The notes beneath the pieces were generated by a model. It made no database searches. It was not told the DNA's origin and was given only the letters and a program-made list of their open reading frames with translations. This document shows, piece after piece, positions 1 to 5,971 of a stretch of 8,157 nt of DNA. Position 1 is the stretch's first letter. Each line of letters starts with the position of its first letter. The translations under genes were made by a program, and so were the position numbers. This DNA comes from Bacillota bacterium (GTDB lineage: Bacteria > Bacillota > Clostridia > Acetivibrionales > DSM-2933), in assembly GCA_023441845.1 (NCBI GenBank), contig JAEZNF010000133.1:1-8157 (forward strand), read 5' to 3'.

Positions 1-1
1 G

Positions 2-877
2 TATTTTTCCTTGGCAGTTATAATGGCACTTATCTTTGTATTTTCAGGATGTAATAGCAGTGAAAGCAGTACTAACGCAAAAACTACCGAAGCGGTGGCA
101 ACTGCAGTAAATGACTCAAATAATGCAAATACCGAACCCCAAAAGGATGCTGTGAAAAATGAAAGCACTACAAATGAGATTCAAATTTCATGGTTTGAAA
201 ACCCGCCGCATATATTCGTTGATAAACAAAGCGGCAAATTGACAGGTGCGGTATATGATCTGATTGAAGAAAAAATTGCACCAAAAATGAATGTGAAATT
301 TGTATGGGATAAGGAAGCATCTGCTATTCCAAGACAAACAGCTAATTTTGAAGCAAACAGCAAATCGTTTGCGTCTGCCTTACTTACTAAAAATCCTGAC
401 AGGGAAAAGATATCGATATGTACCAATAAAACTTTTTTTAATAGTAAAACTGCAATAGCAGTAAAAAAAGATAATCCACTTAATGAGGTTAAGAAAATTG
501 ATGACATACTGAACCTTAAGATCGGATATGCTGAGAAAAGCTTTATAAGTCCGTTTATGGAAGATACCAGAGTAAAATTTGAATTGGTATCTGCAAGCAA
601 CTATCATGAAACAAATTTAAAAAAGCTCACAGCAGGACGATTAGATGCAGCTTATGCCCCGGATAAGGCGGCATTTTTGGAACTGGTAAAACAAATGAAT
701 TTGGAAAATGATATAAAGATACTTGACCTTCCTGAAAACAAAGCACCTTTTTATGTAGTATTTTCCAAAGCGGCAAGCAGTATTGCGGACAAATACAATG
801 AAGCGACAAATGGCATGGATTTGGAAAAAGAATATCTTGATCTGTTATCAAAATATATCGACACTTCAAAACTATGA
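2..877 (+). CDS. Extracellular solute-binding lipoprotein, family 3 type (5' partial)
   Basis: The product is a predicted lipid-anchored substrate-binding protein of the kind that delivers small polar solutes (often amino acids) to ABC importers or receptors outside the membrane. The frame is open to the left edge. It reads Y-F-S, then a hydrophobic stretch and a lipobox F-S-G-C, with the cysteine codon at 50-52, followed by a Ser/Thr/Asn-rich linker typical of a tethered lipoprotein. A TTG at 11 could be a start, but it would give a signal peptide without its usual basic N-terminus, so I think the true start lies upstream of the window. The mature part opens with a beta strand (IQISWFENPPHIFVD) and has the G-x-x-x-D-L-I-E pattern and the A-G-R-L-D-A-A-Y motif near the end of lobe 2, as in family 3 binding proteins. 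No permease or ATPase gene is visible next to it. The ligand cannot be told from sequence. The family call is from pattern recognition only. Confidence 0.82.
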   Translation, partial: YFSLAVIMALIFVFSGCNSSESSTNAKTTEAVATAVNDSNNANTEPQKDAVKNESTTNEIQISWFENPPHIFVDKQSGKLTGAVYDLIEEKIAPKMNVKFVWDKEASAIPRQTANFEANSKSFASALLTKNPDREKISICTNKTFFNSKTAIAVKKDNPLNEVKKIDDILNLKIGYAEKSFISPFMEDTRVKFELVSASNYHETNLKKLTAGRLDAAYAPDKAAFLELVKQMNLENDIKILDLPENKAPFYVVFSKAASSIADKYNEATNGMDLEKEYLDLLSKYIDTSKL

Positions 878-906
878 TTAAGTGAGTATAAATATATTAC
901 ATAAAT

Positions 907-936
907 TTGACAGCTGCTATTATATTTGTTTATGAC
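907..936 (+). promoter_or_regulatory. Probable sigma-A-type promoter for the chemoreceptor gene
   Basis: A perfect -35 hexamer TTGACA (907-912) is followed after 18 bases by TATGAC (931-936), a 4/6 match to the -10 consensus. Transcription would begin near 943 and give a leader of about 110 bases before the start codon at 1055. The -35 is convincing and the -10 is weak, so the exact start is uncertain. It implies that the chemoreceptor can be transcribed independently of the upstream lipoprotein gene. Confidence 0.45.
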
Positions 937-941
937 TAGAG

Positions 942-978
942 ATATTATTGTGTTAAAAAACAAGAGACACAATAATAT
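942..978. repeat. Perfect 12-bp inverted repeat in the chemoreceptor leader
   Basis: The arms ATATTATTGTGT (942-953) and ACACAATAATAT (967-978) are exact reverse complements around a 13-base spacer. No run of T follows the right arm, so this is not a standard terminator for the upstream gene. Its left arm falls about where transcription would start from the promoter at 907-936, so it could be a 5' mRNA stem-loop or a binding site for a dimeric regulator. The symmetry is seen directly; the function is a guess. Confidence 0.6.
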
Positions 979-1054
979 TATCTTAAAGTCGTTTTAACTG
1001 ACAAGTTTCTACGTAATTCCGCCCCCTACAACCATTTTCCGGAGGGTATTATTT

Positions 1055-2707
1055 ATGAAGGTTTTAGAGCTTAAAAATAGAGTCTTTAACACTGGTTTTG
1101 CAAGAAAGGCTATGCAGCTTTTTAAGTTTAAAAAATTATCGTTACGTTTCTCTGTTCCAACGATAATTGCTATTACGGTTATTTTGTTGTTTTATATTGT
1201 AAATAGTGGAATGAGCATCAATAAATCGCAGAATGAGAGTCTGAAAGAAAGATCAGAAGGACTTTTAAAGATCGCAGAGGTGTCTGCTGTCGACCCGTTA
1301 TGGCAGTTTAATATGCCTGGCATTGAATCTATAGGAAATGCTTTATTAGCAAATAATGAAGTTGCTTTTGTTGAAATATTTGACAGCGACAACAAGACTT
1401 TGTTCAAAAAAGAAAAAACCGGAGCTCAATACAATAAGAAAGATTTATTACCTCCATTGAGTCGTGAAGTTTCCAAGGAGGACGAAAAGCTCGGAAGAAT
1501 TGAATTAACTTTTACAAAATTCTTTGCAATGAAGGAAGTTTCTAGATTCATGATATCAGTACTTGTACAAACAGTGGCAATTGTCGTTGTTATATGGTTG
1601 ATAATCCTTTTGATTTCCAGAAGTATTGTGAGATCAATCAAAAAGCTGTGTGAATTTGTCAACAAAATATCTCAGGGCGATCTTACTTCGTCCGTAGAAA
1701 TTGATTCGGAAGATGAGATTGGCTTTTTGGGAGAAAAAATTCAAGAAATGTCGTCTAATCTTTCACATTTAATCAATAAAATAAATGAAGTTTCAAATTT
1801 ATTGAATAAGTCATCAACGGAACTGGCTGAATCTTCAAATGTAAACTATGAACTGAACAAGGAAATATCTACCTCGGTCGAACAAATAGCCCAGGGCACT
1901 ACGCAGCAGGCAAAGGACGTAAGTGATGGCGTCGAACAGGTTAACGAGCTTGCAACTATAATTGAAAAGGTTATTTCGTCAACAAACATTCTGGAAAAGG
2001 AAATAGAAAATACAGAAAAACTAAAAAATACAGGTATGGATGCTATTGGTAATCTTAGTGCAAAAACCAAGCAAAATAGCGAGTTTTCAAGTAAAATTAA
2101 AGAAATTGTATTGGATTCTCAAAACGGAGCAGAAAAGATAAGCAAGGCATCCGAAACCATATCGCAGATTTCGGCTCAAACGAACCTTCTTGCGCTGAAT
2201 GCTGCGATTGAAGCAGCAAGAGCCGGAGAAGCGGGAAAAGGTTTTGCAGTAGTTGCAGAGGAAGTCAGAAAGTTGGCAGAACAATCATCAAAATCTGTTA
2301 AAGAGATTAACATAATAGTAAGAGATATACAAATTAACTCAAGTAATATAAGTAAAATGATAACCGAAATAAATGAGCTTTTAAAGGAGCAAACAAACTC
2401 CACGGCTCAAACTGACAAGATATTTAACGAAATTGCGAATGCAATACAAAATACAAAGTTCAGAGTGGAAGAAGTATTTTCACTGGGAAAAAGTATGGAG
2501 ATAAAGAAAAACAAAATAGTTGAGATGATTGGCGATTTGTCTTCAATTATGGAAGAAACGGCAGCGGGCAGCCAGGAAGTATCTGCCACCGTAGATGAAT
2601 ATACAAAAATGGTTGAAAAACTCAATACCTCAAGTGAGGGAATGAAAGATACCGCAAAAAATCTTTCACAATCAATAGGAAAGTTTGTTGTAAAAAATGT
2701 CAACTGA
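1055..2707 (+). CDS. Methyl-accepting chemotaxis protein (transmembrane chemoreceptor)
   Basis: This chemoreceptor would pass an external signal to the CheA/CheW kinase complex and so to the flagellar motor. The start ATG has GGAGGG at 1041-1046, 8 bases upstream. A basic cytoplasmic N-terminus is followed by TM1 (about residues 32-50), a compact external sensor of about 115 residues (51-164), TM2 (165-188), a HAMP linker (about 188-241, with the acidic D-S-E-D-E-I-G-F-L pattern) and a long coiled-coil signalling region. The conserved hairpin tip runs from A374 to about E409, including [11 protein letters not shown] (382-392) and [12 protein letters not shown] (394-405). Glu/Gln-rich stretches flanking it, for example [11 protein letters not shown], are candidate methylation sites. 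There is no C-terminal NWETF-type tether pentapeptide. The external part contains D-P-L-W-Q-F-N followed by a V-A-F-V-E-I-F-D pattern, seen in small Cache/CHASE-like sensors; that sub-assignment is tentative. A terminator follows the stop. Confidence 0.96.
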   Translation: MKVLELKNRVFNTGFARKAMQLFKFKKLSLRFSVPTIIAITVILLFYIVNSGMSINKSQNESLKERSEGLLKIAEVSAVDPLWQFNMPGIESIGNALLANNEVAFVEIFDSDNKTLFKKEKTGAQYNKKDLLPPLSREVSKEDEKLGRIELTFTKFFAMKEVSRFMISVLVQTVAIVVVIWLIILLISRSIVRSIKKLCEFVNKISQGDLTSSVEIDSEDEIGFLGEKIQEMSSNLSHLINKINEVSNLLNKSSTELAESSNVNYELNKEISTSVEQIAQGTTQQAKDVSDGVEQVNELATIIEKVISSTNILEKEIENTEKLKNTGMDAIGNLSAKTKQNSEFSSKIKEIVLDSQNGAEKISKASETISQISAQTNLLALNAAIEAARAGEAGKGFAVVAEEVRKLAEQSSKSVKEINIIVRDIQINSSNISKMITEINELLKEQTNSTAQTDKIFNEIANAIQNTKFRVEEVFSLGKSMEIKKNKIVEMIGDLSSIMEETAAGSQEVSATVDEYTKMVEKLNTSSEGMKDTAKNLSQSIGKFVVKNVN

Positions 2708-2786
2708 CAGCGCATTAGAGTCCTATTATATATTGAATCTTGATCAGTATGATACATATGAATTTAAAATAGAGATTTAAAACAAC

Positions 2787-2833
2787 CTAAAACTCCAACT
2801 GTGTCAGAAAATACGGCTTAGGGGTTTTTTGTT
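2787..2833 (+). terminator. Rho-independent terminator after the chemoreceptor gene
   Basis: AAAACTCC (2789-2796) pairs with GGGGTTTT (2821-2828) with one G-U pair. An inner stem CTGTGT/ATACGG (2799-2804 with 2811-2816) extends the hairpin. The 3' side runs into TTTTTT-G-TTTT. It lies about 80 bases beyond the stop at 2707 and has the right orientation to end the chemoreceptor transcript. Confidence 0.75.
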
Positions 2834-2840
2834 TTATACA

Positions 2841-3114
2841 GTTGAACAATAAAAGGCATCAAGTGTAAGAAAGCTAAATTATGACAACCTAAAAGCTTGA
2901 TTAATCTGGCTAAATTAATAATAATTAAATACCGAAAGCAAATATGCATTCAGTTTACCGTTGAAAAAATTAATAAAAAGTGAGAAAATAGACTTGGTCA
3001 ATAATACAGGACAGGATGCAAGGGAATTCTTGTTTGAAATTGCAACTTTTTGAAGTTTAGATATCATAATTTATATATATTTAATTATTACTTGTTTGGG
3101 AGGAGAATTAAATA
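2841..3114. other. Intergenic stretch without a convincing gene
   Basis: Between the terminator and glmU the DNA is AT-rich and carries no protein I recognise. An 11-base sequence ACAACCTAAAA at 2884-2894 repeats one in the preceding terminator region (2782-2792), and GCTAAATTA occurs at 2873-2881 and 2909-2917. A short open frame at 2961-3053 starts with TTG, has no ribosome binding site and would encode 30 aa ending E-F-L-F-E-I-A-T-F; it may be chance or the tail of a decayed gene. The last 75 bases hold the likely glmU promoter and ribosome binding site. Confidence 0.5.
3040..3067 (+). promoter_or_regulatory. Possible promoter for glmU
   Basis: TTGCAA (3040-3045) and TATCAT (3062-3067) are separated by 16 bases. 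They match the sigma-A consensus at 4/6 and 5/6 positions, and an alternative -10, CATAAT, lies at 3065-3070. The site is 47 bases upstream of the glmU start and downstream of the chemoreceptor terminator, where a promoter is needed. In such AT-rich DNA chance matches are common, so the support is moderate at best. Confidence 0.35.
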
Positions 3115-4128
3115 ATGGGAGAAATAGTGGCAGTTGTACTTGCGGCGGGGGAAGGAAAGAGAATGAAGTCCAAAAACTCCAAAGTCGTACATAAGGTATG
3201 CGGTAAACCTCTTATAAAGTGGGTTTATGAGGCTGTCAAAAAAAGTGGGATAAATAGTAGTGTGTTTGTGGTAGGACACAGGGAAGATCAGGTAAGAGCG
3301 TGCCTTGGAAATGAAGTGTCATATGCTGTTCAGGAAAAGCAGCTTGGAACCGGGCATGCTGTCATGCAAGCCGAGGAGTTCTTAAAGGACAGGGAAGGTA
3401 TTGCGGTTGTACTATACGGAGATACGCCTTTAATATCGGAAAGTACAATTAAAACGGCCATACAGTTCCATAAGAACAATGCCAATTCAGCTACTGTTAT
3501 AACGGCTGAGCTTGATGATCCTACAGGTTATGGAAGGATAATAAGAGGCGTAAAGGGAGAATTTCTGAAAATAGTTGAGCACAAGGACACTAACGAAGCT
3601 GAAAGAAGTGTAAAGGAGATAAATTCGGGTATATACTGCTTTGATATAAAGGATTTGAGGGGAGCATTAAAAGAGCTAAGCAATAATAACAGCCAGGGCG
3701 AGTATTACCTCACCGATACTCTGGAGATACTTATGAGTAAGGGCTTAAAGGTTGGTGCTGTCAAGATAGCCGATTTCAACGAAATACTCGGTATCAATGA
3801 CAGGATTCAGTTGGTTGAGGCTTCGGAATTAATAAGAAAAAGAATTAACAGGAGACATATGGCATCCGGAGTTACCATTATTGATCCCGATTCGGTTTAC
3901 ATTGATGATGAGGTCAGGATAGGTATTGATACTGTAATTTATCCGGGCGCTTATTTAGAAGGCGATACTGTTATAGGAGAAGATTGTATAATCGGACCGG
4001 GCAGCAGGCTTGTGAATTCACAAATCGGAAACGGCGCTGAAATTAACAATTCGGTTGTTCTGGATAGTTCAATAGGTGATGGAAAACACATAGGTCCTTT
4101 TGCATATGTAAGTCAATCGCAAGAATAA
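3115..4128 (+). CDS. glmU: GlmU, uridyltransferase domain intact, acetyltransferase domain truncated
   Basis: GlmU is normally a cytoplasmic bifunctional enzyme of about 455 residues that acetylates glucosamine-1-phosphate and then uridylates it to UDP-GlcNAc, the precursor of peptidoglycan and teichoic acids. The start ATG is preceded by GGGAGGAG (3098-3105) at a 9-base spacing. The N-terminal pyrophosphorylase domain is complete: L-A-A-G-E-G-K-R-M-K-S at 9-19, Q-L-G-T-G-H-A at 76-82, Y-G-D-T-P-L at 101-106 with the metal ligand D103, and N-S-G-I-Y, E-Y-Y-L-T-D and G-I-N-D-R with the metal ligand N228. The hexapeptide beta-helix begins near residue 251 and proceeds normally to G-P-F-A-Y-V (327-332). 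The frame then reads S-Q-S-Q-E and stops at 337. About 105 residues are absent, including those equivalent to the E. coli acetyl-transfer residues (R333, K351, H363, Y366, N377, K392). The family's usual C-terminal tail is visible out of frame just downstream. I expect uridyltransferase activity at most. A sequencing or assembly deletion is the main alternative. Confidence 0.93.
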   Translation: MGEIVAVVLAAGEGKRMKSKNSKVVHKVCGKPLIKWVYEAVKKSGINSSVFVVGHREDQVRACLGNEVSYAVQEKQLGTGHAVMQAEEFLKDREGIAVVLYGDTPLISESTIKTAIQFHKNNANSATVITAELDDPTGYGRIIRGVKGEFLKIVEHKDTNEAERSVKEINSGIYCFDIKDLRGALKELSNNNSQGEYYLTDTLEILMSKGLKVGAVKIADFNEILGINDRIQLVEASELIRKRINRRHMASGVTIIDPDSVYIDDEVRIGIDTVIYPGAYLEGDTVIGEDCIIGPGSRLVNSQIGNGAEINNSVVLDSSIGDGKHIGPFAYVSQSQE

Positions 4129-4169
4129 GGCAGGCAGTAAAGGAAGAAAGGGTAATAAAAGGGACTTAA
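4113..4169 (+). pseudogene. glmU: Out-of-frame remnant of the GlmU C-terminal tail
   Basis: In frame 3 (glmU itself is in frame 1) the codons read S-I-A-R-I-R-Q-A-V-K-E-E-R-V-I-K-G-T and then a TAA at 4167-4169. This resembles the normal GlmU ending, for example A-I-A-R-A-R-Q-V-N-K in Bacillus, and includes the arginine that aligns with E. coli R440. It overlaps the last codons of the shortened glmU frame and has no start codon or ribosome binding site of its own, so it is not expected to be translated. Its presence directly after G-P-F-A-Y-V indicates that the DNA between the two was lost in a frame-changing event, as opposed to glmU simply gaining a premature stop. The alignment was made from memory. 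Confidence 0.75.
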
Positions 4170-4199
4170 GCGGGATAAAAAGAGCAAGTCCTGACGTGT

Positions 4200-4228
4200 T
4201 TGGGCTTTCTGTATGCGATATGTATAAA
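4200..4228 (+). promoter_or_regulatory. Weak candidate promoter for prs
   Basis: TTGGGC (4200-4205) and TATAAA (4223-4228) are separated by 17 bases; the -10 is a 5/6 match and the -35 only 3/6. A second perfect -10, TATAAT, lies at 4287-4292 but has no recognisable -35 at the right distance. Either could drive prs, which may also be read from the glmU promoter, because no terminator is seen between glmU and prs. Confidence 0.25.
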
Positions 4229-4250
4229 ATGGACAGGCATTCTGAATTAT

Positions 4251-4265
4251 TATGGAAATTCCATA
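4251..4265. repeat. 15-base palindrome upstream of prs
   Basis: TATGGAA and TTCCATA are perfect reverse complements around a single A at 4258. The site is 54 bases before the prs start and between the two candidate -10 elements, so it has the symmetry and place of an operator. It does not match a regulator site I can name, and chance is a real possibility in AT-rich DNA. Confidence 0.35.
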
Positions 4266-4319
4266 GTTTATATACTATTTGATATATATAATTATAAGTA
4301 TTTTGAAAGGGGAAAAGCA

Positions 4320-5282
4320 ATGAATTTACATGGCAAGGACATTAAAATTTTTTCCGGGAATTCCAACAGGGAACTGGCTAAGGAGATAGCAGAAAAGATA
4401 GGTCTGCCTCTTGGAGCTGCCCATGTAGGGAAATTCAGTGATGGAGAAACGGCAATTAATATAGATGAAGTGGTCAGAGGTTCGGACGTTTTTATTGTAC
4501 AATCGACATGTGAACCTGTAAACGATAACCTGATCGAGCTTCTCATAATGATTGATGCACTGAAAAGAGCTTCTGCGGGAAGAATTACTGCCGTAATGCC
4601 GTATTTCGGTTATGCCAGACAGGATAGAAAGGCGAAAGCAAGAGATCCTATTTCGGCAAAGCTGGTAGCAAACCTTATAACAGTAGCAGGAGCGGACAGA
4701 GTTCTGACGATGGATTTACATGCCTCGCAGTTACAGGGGTTCTTTGATATACCTGTTGACCACTTGCTTGGGGTGCCTATTCTTGCTCAGTATTTTAAGG
4801 AGAAGTTCGGCAACGCCGATGATATCGTAATTGTATCACCTGATGTCGGAAGTGTCGGCCGTTCAAGAAAGTTTGCAGAAAGAATTGATGCTCCGATTGC
4901 CATCATTGATAAGAGAAGGCCGAAGGCAAATGTTTGTGAGGTTATGAATGTAATAGGAGATGTAAAGGGCAAAAGACTTGTATTGGTGGATGATGTTATA
5001 GATACTGCAGGCACTATGGTTAACGGTATACAGGCACTTCTGGATATGGGAGCGAAGGAAGTATATGCGTGCTGTACCCATGCTGTATTATCAGGACCAG
5101 CCATAGACAGGATACAAAATTCACCGATAAAGGAACTGGTTGTATTGAATACAATACCTTTAAAACCCCAAAAGAAGATTGACAAGATAAAAGAGATTTC
5201 TGTTGCAGGCATTTTTGCCGAGGCTATTGAGAGAATATATGGAGATATATCAATGAGCACTTTGTTTACCCAACAGGATTAA
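4320..5282 (+). CDS. prs: Ribose-phosphate pyrophosphokinase (PRPP synthetase, class I)
   Basis: This cytoplasmic enzyme transfers pyrophosphate from ATP to ribose-5-phosphate to make PRPP, which feeds purine, pyrimidine, NAD, histidine and tryptophan synthesis. I chose ATG 4320 because AAAGGGG (4306-4312) lies 7 bases upstream and the protein then begins [14 protein letters not shown], as in the family. The frame stays open upstream to a TTG at 4200, but that extension has no family character. At 320 aa the length is normal. Visible landmarks are F-S-D-G-E-T near residue 40, the ATP-site/flexible loop [10 protein letters not shown] (95-104), D-L-H-A-S-Q (132-137) with the conserved His, [12 protein letters not shown], and the ribose-phosphate loop [10 protein letters not shown] (223-232). 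All key residues are present. It sits after the broken glmU and is closed by a strong terminator. The glmU-prs linkage, common in Firmicutes, joins two nucleotide-precursor enzymes. Confidence 0.97.
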   Translation: MNLHGKDIKIFSGNSNRELAKEIAEKIGLPLGAAHVGKFSDGETAINIDEVVRGSDVFIVQSTCEPVNDNLIELLIMIDALKRASAGRITAVMPYFGYARQDRKAKARDPISAKLVANLITVAGADRVLTMDLHASQLQGFFDIPVDHLLGVPILAQYFKEKFGNADDIVIVSPDVGSVGRSRKFAERIDAPIAIIDKRRPKANVCEVMNVIGDVKGKRLVLVDDVIDTAGTMVNGIQALLDMGAKEVYACCTHAVLSGPAIDRIQNSPIKELVVLNTIPLKPQKKIDKIKEISVAGIFAEAIERIYGDISMSTLFTQQD

Positions 5283-5300
5283 ATATTTTGTTTAAAGGTT

Positions 5301-5340
5301 AAAACACCGGGAAGGACTACTGCCTTTGTCGGTGTTTTTT
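5301..5340 (+). terminator. Rho-independent terminator after prs
   Basis: AAAACACCG (5301-5309) pairs perfectly with CGGTGTTTT (5330-5338), and the T run continues to 5340. A small inner stem AAGG/CCTT (5312-5315 with 5323-5326) may extend it. It begins 19 bases after the prs stop and ends 47 bases before the pth start, so most glmU-prs transcription should stop here unless there is read-through. Confidence 0.88.
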
Positions 5341-5374
5341 CAATGTTTGTAGTTGGCTATGATCCTAATATAGC

Positions 5375-5390
5375 GGGAGGCGTTAGTTTG
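5375..5390 (+). promoter_or_regulatory. Ribosome binding site and TTG start that fix the pth N-terminus
   Basis: GGGAGG (5375-5380) is 7 bases upstream of TTG 5388, giving M-E-E-L-Y-I-V-A-G-L-G-N-P, which keeps the first beta strand of the family. A second Shine-Dalgarno-like GGAGGAG (5390-5396) is 9 bases before GTG 5406, which would remove that strand. The upstream ATG at 5343 lies just after the terminator and has no ribosome binding site. TTG 5388 is therefore preferred. Confidence 0.65.
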
Positions 5391-5957
5391 GAGGAGTTAT
5401 ATATAGTGGCAGGCCTGGGTAACCCCGGGTCAAGATATGAGAATACAAGGCACAATATGGGGTTTGATACTGTAGATCTGCTTTCTTCGGAATATAATAT
5501 AAAAGTAACAAAGGTCAAGTTCAAGTCACTGATAGGAGATGGTGAGATAGAGGGTAAAAGGGTAATCCTGGTAAAACCTCAGACTTTTATGAACTTAAGC
5601 GGGGAGAGTATACGAGAAATAATTGAGTGGTATAAAATTCCCATAAAAAATATTATAATAGTGTATGATGATATTGACCTGCCCCTCGGCAAAATCAGAG
5701 TCAGGCCGAGTGGTAGTTCCGGGACTCATAACGGAATGCGTTCTATAATATATCAGATACAGTCGGACGGCTTCCCGCGTGTAAGGGTCGGAATAGGCAG
5801 ACCGCCTGAAGGATGGGAGCTGGCAGATTTTGTACTCAGTAAGTTTAACGGAGAGGATAGAAAAACAGTTAATGAAGGTATAAAAAACGCTTGTAATGCT
5901 GTTGCGGCCATAATGAAGTCAGGTGTTGATACTGCTATGAACAAATTTAACAGATAA
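5388..5957 (+). CDS. pth: Peptidyl-tRNA hydrolase (SpoVC family)
   Basis: Pth cleaves the ester bond of peptidyl-tRNAs that fall off stalled ribosomes, recycling tRNA; in Bacillus the gene is also called spoVC. From the TTG start the protein is 189 aa, the usual size. The active-site pieces are all present: G-L-G-N-P-G (9-14) with N12, T-R-H-N (20-23) with the catalytic H22, K-P-Q-T-F-M-N-L-S-G (63-72) with N69, Y-D-D-I-D-L-P-L-G (93-101) with D95, and G-T-H-N-G-M-R-S-I (112-120) with N115; these correspond to E. coli N10, H20, N68, D93 and N114. The terminator of prs lies just upstream and I see no good promoter in the 47 bases between them, so expression may rely on read-through or on a promoter inside prs. 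mfd starts 14 bases downstream, so the two are probably one transcript. Confidence 0.96.
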   Translation: MEELYIVAGLGNPGSRYENTRHNMGFDTVDLLSSEYNIKVTKVKFKSLIGDGEIEGKRVILVKPQTFMNLSGESIREIIEWYKIPIKNIIIVYDDIDLPLGKIRVRPSGSSGTHNGMRSIIYQIQSDGFPRVRVGIGRPPEGWELADFVLSKFNGEDRKTVNEGIKNACNAVAAIMKSGVDTAMNKFNR

Positions 5958-5971
5958 AAGGACAAACACTT

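Noticed and set aside
942..978. The inverted repeat as a terminator for the lipoprotein gene
   Set aside because: No T run follows the right arm, the stem is AT-rich, and it lies downstream of a probable promoter; it fits a leader stem or operator better.
998..1016. A purine-riboswitch-like CAAGTTTCTAC (1002-1012) in the chemoreceptor leader
   Set aside because: The string matches the J2/3 segment of the guanine aptamer, but the conserved L2 loop (GATATGG), the P3 hairpin and the closing GACTA region are missing, and the gene has nothing to do with purines.
4186..4207. AAGTCC/GGGCTT hairpin as a glmU terminator
   Set aside because: The stem is only 6 bp with a G-U pair and is followed by TCTGTATGCG, not a T run.
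4200..4319. N-terminal extension of PRPP synthetase from TTG 4200
   Set aside because: The extra 40 residues have no family counterpart, no ribosome site precedes TTG 4200, and ATG 4320 has a well-placed AAAGGGG and yields the standard N-terminus.
4787..5260. A 157-codon open frame on the minus strand inside prs
   Set aside because: It is entirely antisense to a conserved enzyme gene, has no recognisable protein features and is explained by the codon bias of prs; the other minus-strand frames in the window are rejected on the same grounds.
5343..5387. Start of pth at ATG 5343
   Set aside because: It is 2 bases beyond the T run of the prs terminator, lacks a ribosome site and adds 15 residues not found in the family.
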